From: Candidatus Woesearchaeota archaeon | GTDB taxonomy: Archaea > Nanobdellota > Nanobdellia > Woesearchaeales > GW2011-AR4 | DNA: 15,551 nucleotides | Assembly: GCA_016784195.1 (NCBI GenBank) | Contig: JADHVE010000027.1 | Location: forward strand, 1 to 15,551 | Direction: 5' to 3' | In this document: positions 1 through 7,821 of the stretch, piece after piece | Numbering within the stretch: position 1 is the first letter of the stretch | Layout of the letters: every line of letters begins with the position of its first letter | The notes under the pieces: generated by a model | The model's database searches: none | The model's input: the letters and a program-made list of their open reading frames with translations, nothing else | What the model was told of the DNA's origin: nothing | Made by a program: the position numbers and the translations under genes

Positions 1-1692
1 TATTCCTCTGCTTTTAATTGCACGGTAGTCTGGAAAAGTTTCATCATCCATTCCCATCAGAAAAACAATATCATATTCCTGACCTTTCATCGTATGTACG
101 GTGCTAAGAGTAATGCCATTCTTTTGAGCCAAAGGATGCGTTTTGCCAAGAGCCATTGAATTCTTAAATTGTTGTAGTGATTTCTTATCAGTTCGTATGG
201 CATACTCGTACCAATGTCCTAACAATTCTTCAATATCATTTAAAATCATCATTTCTTCATTATAGTTTTCAATATAGCTATTTTCCCTTATAGATTTTGA
301 AAAATTATTAAGTAGTAATATTAAGTTGCTCCCATCATTACTGAAATCAATTACGGTATTTAACACTTCTTTATATGCCTCTTTATCAACGCACATTGAA
401 AGTTCCTTTAAGTTTTTAGCTTCTGCATTGTTGGATAATTCAAGAAGTCTGTACCAATGCAGAGTGTCTTCTGGATTTAGCTTTACCCGAAGAGCCATAT
501 CAAAAATTTTCATTAATTTTGACTCAAACTGAACAGCTCCTGGTGTTATTTTATAGTAGTATGACAACCCTTTTTTAACAAAAAAATCAGTTAAAGGTTT
601 GAACACATATTTATTTCGACCAAGAATGGCTATTTTTTCATATGTAATATTCCCCTCAATATCATCATGTTTAGCAAGCTTGATAAGTTCGGCAATTTTT
701 CCTACTATCCATTTAGCTTCGCACTCTTCATTATCCATTTCGTGTATTTCAAAAATACCTTTTCTTACGGTATTAACAATATTGCATGCGTCAGGAATAA
801 TTCTTTCGGCAGCCTGTAATACACTTATTGATGATCGATAATTCTCTTTCAATTCAATAATCTTAGGTTGGAAATCTTCAACAAACATTTCTGTCATATA
901 CTCAGATGATGAACCATTAAAAGCGAATATTGATTGATTTGGATCACCAACCATCATAACATTCCGATGCTCTCCAATTGTTATTGAACGTAATAGTTGA
1001 TATTGCGCATAGTTCAAGTCTTGCGCTTCATCTATACAGATATATTGATAAGTTCTTCTATACAATGCGGCAATCTTCGGATTCTGAATAAAAAGATTAT
1101 AGGTCAACAAAATAAGGTCGTCAAAGTCTATCGCATTCTGTGAATTTAAAATATCCTGATATGTTGTATAAAGCAATACAAGGTCCTCGTCTTCACTTTC
1201 TGCCAAAAGTTGATCTTCAGACAAAAGTTTTCGTTTTACTTCAGAAATATAATTTAAAGTTCTGTAACAAAGCTCTTTTTGTCGTTTAGTATCTAATTTC
1301 TCATAGCTTTGCTGGTATGAAGGTGTTTGCTGAATTGCCTGTTCAACTAATGTAAGTCTATCGGATTCTTATTCAAAAATATGAGGAATGTGTGCAAAAC
1401 CAGTTGTTTGCCCATGGTTTTCCAGCACTTGTTGACATAAACCGTGAAAAGTACCAACAAACAGTCGATTTTTAATGCCATCAAGATTTCCAATCCTTTC
1501 TTTCATTTCCTCACCGGCCTTATTGGTAAATGTAATTGCAAGGATTTTCCGTTTTGTTGTATTAATAAGTTTTTTTATTCTTTCGGTAAGAACTCTCGTT
1601 TTACCACTCCCGGCACTTGCTTTTACAAGGATTGCACCCCTTTCGAAAGAGACAATTTCTTGTTGTATTGGAGATAAATTTATTTTACTCAT
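1..1692 (-). pseudogene. gajB: GajB-like UvrD/PcrA superfamily 1 helicase, interrupted by one in-frame stop and cut by the window edge
   Basis: This would be the helicase partner of GajA in a Gabija-type defence module. Codons 1-107 carry the Q-motif-like LSPIQQ (about residue 6), Walker A SAGSGKTRV (about 26-34), motif Ia LAITFTNKAGEEM and the TFHGLCQ block. A TAA at 1369-1371 follows IPHIFE. I read the same frame from 1368 to 1 and found no further stop; it encodes, in order, DFDDLI, the motif II box IDEAQD (about 1018-1035), motif III GDPNQSIFAFNG (about 913-948), LKENYRSS, STVHTMKGQEYD and MDDETFPD near the left edge. The rest of motif V/VI lies outside the window. At more than 560 codons it is longer than the roughly 500-aa GajB I recall from Bacillus. 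The start at 1692 has a strong G-rich ribosome site inside the end of gajA and an ATGA overlap with it. After the stop the next in-frame ATG is just before motif III, so re-initiation would lose the Walker A region. A sequence error could also explain the stop. The helicase family is certain; the Gabija assignment rests on the neighbour. Confidence 0.8.
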
Positions 1693-3452
1693 CGATCTCC
1701 CCCCCCTTTAATAAGGCTGCCTACTTTTACAAACAATTCAACTACTTTGGGTGGTAATGGTTTATTACTTTCGATTATAGTTTCAGCTATTACTGGCCCG
1801 TATTGCGTTTTTAAATTGTTTATGATTATACATAGTTTTGTATCATTATAAGAGGCAATTTCCTCTTGCTTAGTATCCGCATGTTGTGAACTCTTGCATT
1901 TTGGGATTTCCATCTTGATAATTGATTTTCGAATTTCTTCTTTATATCCGTCAGAAATCAATTGTTCTTCATAATTATTGTAATCAGTCAAAAAAATGAT
2001 TGCATCATTTTCTGATTTACTGGAACTCAAATCTGAAAACTGCTTTTTGACGCTGATTTTTGTATCTTGTTCCGCATCGCTAAATATTAACCACGGAATT
2101 TTTAAGCCCTCTGCAACTCGTAAAAATGGCAAATAGTTCCCATACCCACCTACACCCACAAAATCTATTCCTAGCTCAACAGGGTTTTTATCAAAATATT
2201 TTTCAGCAAAAATAGGCAATCCTTGTTCTTCTGTGTCTCCCTCAAAGAAAACAATTGCTTTGGAGAAGAAGATTTCCCCTCTGGTATTAACAACCTGTCT
2301 ATTTATTTTCCGAATCTCTTCGGGTAATAATTCTTCAGTATTAATCGCGCCACATGCTACAGATACCTTATCATAATAAAAGTTTCTAATTTGAGATAAT
2401 TTAGCAGATGCGGCAATATAAGGAGAATGTGTGGATATAATTTTCTGACCTTTAACGCCTTCTATTTGACTGTAAAGCTTTTTCTGTGCATTGGGGTGCA
2501 AATGTGCTTCCGGCTCCTCTATTGCTAGTATAGGGAAAAAAAGTGTCTGTCCATTTTCTGCATTTTTATCCAATAGATTTATAAATGACTTTAAAGTAAG
2601 CAAGGATGACCAACTTCGTGTTCCCATGCCATGATATTCCATTGAAAAACTGTCCTTATTGTCACTGTAGTGAATAGATAACCCTTTATTTAAATCTCTT
2701 ATTTTTTTAGTAAATGGAGTTATCTCTACGCCCTCGCTTGATGTATCCATTGCTGAATCCAACTCTTTAAGGATTGTTTTAATATTTGAGAGTATATCGC
2801 TACTATTAACCGCATGTTCGTTTAGCTCTTTTATCTGTTTCTCAATTTTTGTCACATCTTCATTAGAATATTCAATTTTTGAAAGCATTTTCCCGAGGTA
2901 TGAATTTCTCACTTTCATATCTTCGATGATATCTCTTTGTGCATCCATGTAGAAAAATTTCACCTCATCATAATTAAAAACTTTTTCGATACCATTTCCA
3001 GTTTGATACCAACACACATGCATATCGTTTTCAAAAGGTGGCCAATCCGGCAAAATATATTGTTTTGATTTATAAGTAGCGTTGATTTTATCATAAGTCA
3101 AAATCGTGCGTAGTGGGACAAATGATTTATCTTCCGTGTCAATTGTTATTTTTTCTTCTGTGAAAAGAACTTCCCAGTCCTCATCAAAATCATTACATAT
3201 TTGTCCTTCATTGCCTACTGGAACTATTTTTACATCAACAATAATTCTATCTGCGCTATTGCTGCCAGAAATATAAAAATCATCCTGTGTTATAAACTGT
3301 CTGTTACCCAAAGCAATTTGCATGGCTTTCAAGAATGACGTTTTGCCGGAATTGTTAATTCCCGTTAAAACAGTCACGGGTTCAAGATCGACTTCAATGT
3401 TTTGTAAACCTCGGAATCCTGATACTCTAATTGTTTTAATTAAAATACTCAT
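1689..3452 (-). CDS. gajA: GajA-like OLD-family ATPase with TOPRIM nuclease domain (Gabija)
   Basis: This is a 587-aa protein from the start chosen here. Its N-terminal ABC-type ATPase half has Walker A GINNSGKTS (about residues 31-39), a signature-like GMGTRSW (about 275), Walker B LAIEEPEAHLHP (about 309-320) and the switch histidine in ISTHSP (about 339-344). A C-terminal TOPRIM domain follows, with the metal-binding glutamate in VFFEGDTE (about 401-408) and an acidic FSDAEQD (about 457-463). This is the class 2 OLD layout, in which an OLD nuclease is encoded next to a UvrD-like helicase; known Gabija GajA is a DNA-nicking nuclease of almost the same length whose activity is released when nucleotides are depleted. 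The ATG at 3452 is preferred over the one 36 nt upstream at 3488 because AGGGGGG sits 6 nt before it and ISILIK-like OLD N-termini begin here. The gene ends in an 8-G run and overlaps gajB by 4 bp (ATGA). All key residues appear present, so this half of the module looks intact. Confidence 0.85.
   Translation of the reverse strand: MSILIKTIRVSGFRGLQNIEVDLEPVTVLTGINNSGKTSFLKAMQIALGNRQFITQDDFYISGSNSADRIIVDVKIVPVGNEGQICNDFDEDWEVLFTEEKITIDTEDKSFVPLRTILTYDKINATYKSKQYILPDWPPFENDMHVCWYQTGNGIEKVFNYDEVKFFYMDAQRDIIEDMKVRNSYLGKMLSKIEYSNEDVTKIEKQIKELNEHAVNSSDILSNIKTILKELDSAMDTSSEGVEITPFTKKIRDLNKGLSIHYSDNKDSFSMEYHGMGTRSWSSLLTLKSFINLLDKNAENGQTLFFPILAIEEPEAHLHPNAQKKLYSQIEGVKGQKIISTHSPYIAASAKLSQIRNFYYDKVSVACGAINTEELLPEEIRKINRQVVNTRGEIFFSKAIVFFEGDTEEQGLPIFAEKYFDKNPVELGIDFVGVGGYGNYLPFLRVAEGLKIPWLIFSDAEQDTKISVKKQFSDLSSSKSENDAIIFLTDYNNYEEQLISDGYKEEIRKSIIKMEIPKCKSSQHADTKQEEIASYNDTKLCIIINNLKTQYGPVIAETIIESNKPLPPKVVELFVKVGSLIKGGGDR
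1693..1709 (-). promoter_or_regulatory. gajB ribosome-binding site overlapping an 8-G run in the gajA 3' end
   Basis: Read on the minus strand, the last gajA codons contain eight consecutive G (1699-1706) followed by AGATCG and the gajB ATG. GGGAGA is a good Shine-Dalgarno sequence at the right distance, so gajB translation is probably coupled to gajA. The same run is a slippage-prone homopolymer: one extra G, or a -1 ribosomal slip, removes the gajA stop and places gajA in frame with the gajB ATG. Confidence 0.6.
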
Positions 3453-3676
3453 AATTTCCCCCCTAAAACCTGATTCTAACTTCACCACTTACAAAATGGA
3501 CAATGGGCCAAGACTGCCGATAGCATATCTACTAAACAATTGTTGATTAAAATAATATCAGCTAAGCCGTAAGCATTCTTGATCAGTTTTCGTTTTAAAG
3601 ATGCTAGTGACTGAGTTCACCTGCATTTTATAGCAAAACGGAAAAAAGGCAGGTGGAACGATTCGTCCCGTGCTGT
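3453..3676. other. Intergenic gap between res and gajA, with inverted repeats
   Basis: This 224-nt gap separates the five-gene operon from the Gabija module. I see no gene in it. A 7-bp inverted repeat, CACCTGC at 3618-3624 and GCAGGTG at 3649-3655, encloses a T6 run and a -10-like TATAAAAT (minus strand, 3625-3632). A second hairpin lies between it and the res stop. A perfect 10-bp palindrome AACAATTGTT is at 3535-3544, about 85 nt upstream of the gajA start. The gap therefore plausibly holds the gajA promoter, but no convincing -35/-10 pair could be chosen. Confidence 0.4.
3642..3669 (-). terminator. Possible weak terminator downstream of res
   Basis: Eight nt after the res stop codon the minus strand reads GGGACG-AAT-CGTTCC, a 6-bp stem with one G-U pair (3655-3669). 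A T6 run follows (3642-3647) after a 7-nt gap. The gap between stem and T tract makes this a poor rho-independent terminator, and the T tract also lies in the loop of the overlapping CACCTGC/GCAGGTG repeat, so alternative folding is possible. Confidence 0.3.
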
Positions 3677-6600
3677 TTACTGCATAACTTTTTCTCTCAA
3701 ATCCTGATAGGTTGTAATAACATCATATTTAATATCTGCATGCCCCAAGGCATCAAAATGTTTTTTTGCATAATTTATTTTCCTCTTTTCAATCTCTTTT
3801 AACTGCAAACTCTCCATGCTACCCTTTGTTTCTGCAATAAAATAGATATATTTAACATCAGTAGTATCAAATACAATTGCCCAGTCGGGATTATAATTTC
3901 CGACAGGTGTAGGTATTTTAAAATCATTTGGTAATTTAGCATAAACTAATATTTCGCCACTCTCCAAATCAGTTGCAAAAGCACGTTCTGTGTCTGAGTC
4001 TGTTTTTAAATAGTCATAAATATGTCTTTTTACTTTTATAATATTCTTACTTAAAGAGCCTTGAAAGTTATTTATTGTAAATATATCATCGCTATAGGTT
4101 TTATCTGTTTTAGAATAAATGATGTTGTTTATTAAAGTGGCCGCTTTTTCACTGTTGATTATCTTTGAAACTTCTTTGATAAAGCTTTCAGGGTTTACCC
4201 TGAAATTATGAAAAGTATTCGCTCGTAGTTTCTGTAAGATTTTAACGATTGTTTTCCTGGTAAGCCTTGTCTCCTTTGCTATTTCTGCCACCAGATCATA
4301 CTTCACTGCACCTAACAAAGAATCGGTTTTTTCTGTTATATTCTTATGCTTGACCATACTGTTACCGGATTTCAAACTCGCTTCATCTATTGTATCTTTT
4401 TGCTCTCCTGCGGTAATATTTACTATTACTTTCTTAACGATCAAGTTATTGTCTATTGCACTAACACTTTTCCCAATTAACTCATCACTATCAAAATCCA
4501 CTTCATAAACTGTCTTGACCTTTATCTTCTTCCATAAATCCTGAAACTCTTTTTTTGCAAAATTATCATTTGGCTTAAGTGGGTCTTCATGGATATTATC
4601 TGCTTTCTCATTACTGCTCGCTTTAAAGTTTGCCGTTGAATAAATATTTTGCATCAGTTCGCATACACTCTCTTTGAAATCGGCAAGTTCCGTTGGCACT
4701 TCTACCTTATTGTGTTCTATGTCCTCGATCAGTTTGTCTGTAATCTTGTATTCACTATCGACATACGCTTTTTCCCTAAATTTAAATATCAAATCCATTG
4801 CAGATTGATTGTCAAAAATAAATTTATCACCTTTGCTGTTTTTGAGAACCCTGCTCACTAAAATATCCGTTGTTAGTTTTGTCGGTCTGTCTGACAAAGA
4901 TTCAACGATCTCTCTCTGTAAATCCTTAGCAAAACTGTCATAAGATTCACTTGCCACAACCGTCAATGTGTTAAAGTGGAAGAATTCATTATCCAGGACA
5001 GCGGTATCCATTCTTTCACCATTACTGTTTACACAAATTCTTAACCCTCGCCCAATCTCTTGTCTTTTGCCCATGATTGATTGACTGTGTTTAAGTGTAC
5101 ATATCTGAAATACGTTGGGATTGTCCCAACCTTCACGCAGAGCTGAGTGAGAGAAAATAAAACGTGTTGGCTCATCGAAACTTAACAGCCTTTCCTTGTT
5201 TTTCATGATTAAGTCATACGCACTGACATCATCACTGCCAGATTCGTTTCGCATTTCCTTAGAGTCAACAAACCTCCCCTTTTTATCTATAGAGAAATAT
5301 CCTTTATGAATGTCTTTAACAGAGTGGTTGTTTATGTAGTTATTATAATTTTCATCAAAGAGTGTTTGTTGCTGAGTAGCTTTTTGATATTCTTCTTCAA
5401 AAAGCTCAGCATATTCGCCATTTGTTTGATTGCTATTTTCATCATAAACCCTGTACTTTAAAACTTCATCGATAAAAAAGAGTGATAAGACTTTAATCCC
5501 TTGTTTATACATTAGTCTCTCTTTGTCGAGATGAGACTTAATCGTTTCCCTGATTTGTATTCGTCTGACATGCTTTGCATCAACTTCACCAATACTTTGC
5601 CCTACATATATTTCAATACCATTTGTAAAAGAGACTTTATTCGTTAACCCGTTGATTTCTTTAACAATAAAACCTTTATACTGCTTTAATTCATTTGAAA
5701 TACTATAAAGATCGTCTTTTTCTTCTATTTTCCTAATGACTTTATTGATACCTGTCTTTTGCTTAATTTCCAGCTCTATATTCGCTGTTGGGAAGTGTTT
5801 CGCACTAATATTTATTTTGTCTAAAAAGAGGTAACTGTTTGTTCCGCTATTACCAACAACTTCTATCCCTTTAACATTTATCTTCTTCACCAGTTTCTGG
5901 TTATAGGCATCAATGGCATCGAGTCTGTAAATTTTATTATAATCTTTCTTATGCGTTGCAGAATAACGCAAAATAAAGAGCGGATTAAATTCATGTAAAA
6001 GTGATTCAGCCTTTTCACCAAAGCGTTGCGGTTCGTCAATTATTAAAACCGGCCTTGCTCTTTTTACAATATCGATAGGTTTTTCTGACTGAATTGCATC
6101 CAGTTTTTGGAAAATCTTCCGAGACTCTTTACTCTTTGTAGCAAACGCCTGATAATTCATAATAATCACTTCAATATTTGAAGTATTGGCAAAACTTTTT
6201 ATATTAACAATGTTCGATTTGTTTTGTGTGTTATAGATAGAGAAACGAATCCTTTTGCCATAGAGTTCCTGGAAATGGTCTGCGGTAATATCGAGTGACT
6301 TGTGAACACCCTCACGAATAGCAACCGATGGCACCATAATTATAAACTTACTCCATCCGTAAAGTTTGTTGAGTTCATACATGGTTTTGGTATAGACATA
6401 GGTCTTCCCTGTACCTGTTTCCATCTCAATCGTAAAGTTTAATCCTGCAAGTTTGCTGCTTGTTTTTAAACCCTGTTCTTTTTGTATCTCTTGAACATTT
6501 TTTAATATTTCTTCTTCTGAAAGTTTCAGTTTTTTATTGGAAAATATCTCTTCTATTTCAATCTCTTTTCCATACGCTCCTTTTCCAAATACACCCTTAT

Positions 6601-6718
6601 CAACTGTTTTCCTGCCAACGGTCTCTTTCCGGTAGCCTTTACTCTGGCCTTCGAAACACTTCACGACAGCCATTGTGGCATCTGCCTGGTATTGTTGTTG
6701 TTTAAATATCAGTTTCAT
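3677..6718 (-). CDS. res: Type III restriction enzyme, Res (helicase-endonuclease) subunit
   Basis: This 1013-aa protein matches the Res subunit of type III restriction-modification, which together with Mod translocates or slides along DNA using ATP and cuts near unmethylated sites. In order: an N-terminal QQQYQADA block; motif I METGTGKT (99-106); a DEAD-box variant IIDEPQRFG (about 226-234); motif III RYSAT (251-255); SHSALREGWDNPN (523-535); and motif VI QEIGRGLR (553-560). A C-terminal PD-(D/E)XK nuclease site is formed by NPDWAIV (D945) and FIAETKGS (E963, K965), as expected for this family. The length is close to the usual 970-1000 aa and nothing is missing. It is the last gene of the operon, 63 bp after the RhuM gene and therefore less tightly coupled than the others. 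The Shine-Dalgarno site is weak (AAAGAA). Confidence 0.93.
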   Translation of the reverse strand: MKLIFKQQQYQADATMAVVKCFEGQSKGYRKETVGRKTVDKGVFGKGAYGKEIEIEEIFSNKKLKLSEEEILKNVQEIQKEQGLKTSSKLAGLNFTIEMETGTGKTYVYTKTMYELNKLYGWSKFIIMVPSVAIREGVHKSLDITADHFQELYGKRIRFSIYNTQNKSNIVNIKSFANTSNIEVIIMNYQAFATKSKESRKIFQKLDAIQSEKPIDIVKRARPVLIIDEPQRFGEKAESLLHEFNPLFILRYSATHKKDYNKIYRLDAIDAYNQKLVKKINVKGIEVVGNSGTNSYLFLDKINISAKHFPTANIELEIKQKTGINKVIRKIEEKDDLYSISNELKQYKGFIVKEINGLTNKVSFTNGIEIYVGQSIGEVDAKHVRRIQIRETIKSHLDKERLMYKQGIKVLSLFFIDEVLKYRVYDENSNQTNGEYAELFEEEYQKATQQQTLFDENYNNYINNHSVKDIHKGYFSIDKKGRFVDSKEMRNESGSDDVSAYDLIMKNKERLLSFDEPTRFIFSHSALREGWDNPNVFQICTLKHSQSIMGKRQEIGRGLRICVNSNGERMDTAVLDNEFFHFNTLTVVASESYDSFAKDLQREIVESLSDRPTKLTTDILVSRVLKNSKGDKFIFDNQSAMDLIFKFREKAYVDSEYKITDKLIEDIEHNKVEVPTELADFKESVCELMQNIYSTANFKASSNEKADNIHEDPLKPNDNFAKKEFQDLWKKIKVKTVYEVDFDSDELIGKSVSAIDNNLIVKKVIVNITAGEQKDTIDEASLKSGNSMVKHKNITEKTDSLLGAVKYDLVAEIAKETRLTRKTIVKILQKLRANTFHNFRVNPESFIKEVSKIINSEKAATLINNIIYSKTDKTYSDDIFTINNFQGSLSKNIIKVKRHIYDYLKTDSDTERAFATDLESGEILVYAKLPNDFKIPTPVGNYNPDWAIVFDTTDVKYIYFIAETKGSMESLQLKEIEKRKINYAKKHFDALGHADIKYDVITTYQDLREKVMQ

Positions 6719-6781
6719 TTCTTTAAATCCGATTTTGCCACGAAAGACACGAAAAGTTCACGAAAGCTTTTTTTGAGTTTA
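6719..6781. repeat. Short gap with a triplicated CACGAAA unit
   Basis: Between the rhuM stop and the res start the plus strand has three copies of CACGAAA, at 6739-6745, 6748-6754 and 6759-6765, spaced 9 and 11 nt apart. Similar degenerate CACGAA-type runs are scattered between genes in several bacterial lineages, from memory. It is the only sizeable gap inside the operon. I see no promoter or terminator that is convincing. Confidence 0.5.
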
Positions 6782-7819
6782 TCACTGCTGATTCTTTTTA
6801 TCTAACAACGTTCTTATCACTTTATCGAAATCAGAATCAATCTTTTGAATTTTATTAAAAGAATCATATTCTGAAAAAGCTTTTTGTTCAGCATCTTTAT
6901 GAGATATAGCGCCTTTGCCTTCCAGGATTTTATATTCGTTGAATTCCAAAAACTTATTAACTGTTTCTGCGAGCATTTCCATCGTTAAGGCTGTTCTGTT
7001 TTCGATTAATCTTTCAATGTAATCAAAATATCCCGAGACTGTTCTTTCGAGTTTCTTGATATCCTCTTCTTTCAAATAATTTTTGGCAATTATTGCGTCC
7101 GATTTAAGAATTCTTCCTTTGGGCGCATTTTTCCATGTTGACAGGCCCATAAATGGCTGATTTCTGTCGGCTTTAGCATGAATTATTTCTGCGGCAGTTT
7201 GCCCGGTGATTGCAAAATGAAATTTATTTTGAACCATTGCATAAAAAGTTTTGGTAATGTCAGATTTTGGATCATAATCGATACTGCATTCAGCAAAAAT
7301 ATCAGTTATCTGTTGATAAATCCGTCGTTCGCTGGCGCGGATGGAGCGAACTCTTTCCAGAAGTTCCTTGAAATAATCTTTTCCAAAAAACCTGCCGTTT
7401 TTGAGCCTTTCATCGTCCATTGCAAAACCCTTGATGATGTACTCTTTCAGGATTTTGGTAGCCCAAATACGGAATTGTGTAGCCTGCCTGGAATTCACCC
7501 TGTATCCAACTGATAAAATAGCGTCGAGATTATAGAGATTGACACCTCTTTTGACATCCCGGCCACCCTCATTTTGAACTATTGGGAAATTCCTAATAGT
7601 TGAATTTTCCTCTAATTCTTCTGTCTTATAAAGATTTTTAAGATGCTCGTTGATGGTAGAGATATCTACCCCAAAGAGCTCGGCCATTCGCTTTTGCGTA
7701 AGCCAGACTGTTTCATTATGGAAAACTATCTCAACCTTTACATCGCCATTTGGAGCCGTGTAGAGCAAAAATTCCGTTAATTCGTCTTTTATAGTCAACT
7801 TATTCTCTTTTTTTTTCAT
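6782..7819 (-). CDS. rhuM: RhuM family protein
   Basis: This 345-aa protein belongs to the RhuM (virulence protein) family, named from a Salmonella pathogenicity-island gene and without an established biochemical activity. Recognisable parts are the N-terminal Bro-N/KilA-like region with VWLTQKRMAELFG (about 38-50), VDISTINEHL (51-60) helix-turn-helix-like text, the family-typical YNLDAILSVGYRVNS (about 96-110), FRIWATKILKEYI (116-128), and RASERRIYQQITDI. The N-terminal part suggests DNA binding; that is an inference. RhuM genes often sit inside restriction-modification operons, here between mod and res, 2 bp after the mod stop. Codons 2-4 are a run of nine A, which could slip. No good Shine-Dalgarno is visible, so translation probably depends on coupling to mod. 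Confidence 0.88.
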   Translation of the reverse strand: MKKKENKLTIKDELTEFLLYTAPNGDVKVEIVFHNETVWLTQKRMAELFGVDISTINEHLKNLYKTEELEENSTIRNFPIVQNEGGRDVKRGVNLYNLDAILSVGYRVNSRQATQFRIWATKILKEYIIKGFAMDDERLKNGRFFGKDYFKELLERVRSIRASERRIYQQITDIFAECSIDYDPKSDITKTFYAMVQNKFHFAITGQTAAEIIHAKADRNQPFMGLSTWKNAPKGRILKSDAIIAKNYLKEEDIKKLERTVSGYFDYIERLIENRTALTMEMLAETVNKFLEFNEYKILEGKGAISHKDAEQKAFSEYDSFNKIQKIDSDFDKVIRTLLDKKNQQ

Positions 7820-7821
7820 AA

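Noticed and set aside
1369..1371. Programmed readthrough or selenocysteine-type recoding at the gajB stop
   Set aside because: The codon is TAA, which is not used for selenocysteine or pyrrolysine, and nothing around it looks like a recoding signal. A nonsense mutation or sequence error is simpler.
3453..3488. Upstream start for gajA at 3488
   Set aside because: It adds 12 residues that do not look like the family and would place the strong AGGGGGG ribosome site inside the coding region; the ATG at 3452 fits both.
7178..7513. 111-codon plus-strand open frame opposite rhuM
   Set aside because: It is antisense to a clearly conserved gene and has no recognisable motif. The other plus-strand frames opposite gajA, res, mod and the SNF2 gene were dropped for the same reason.
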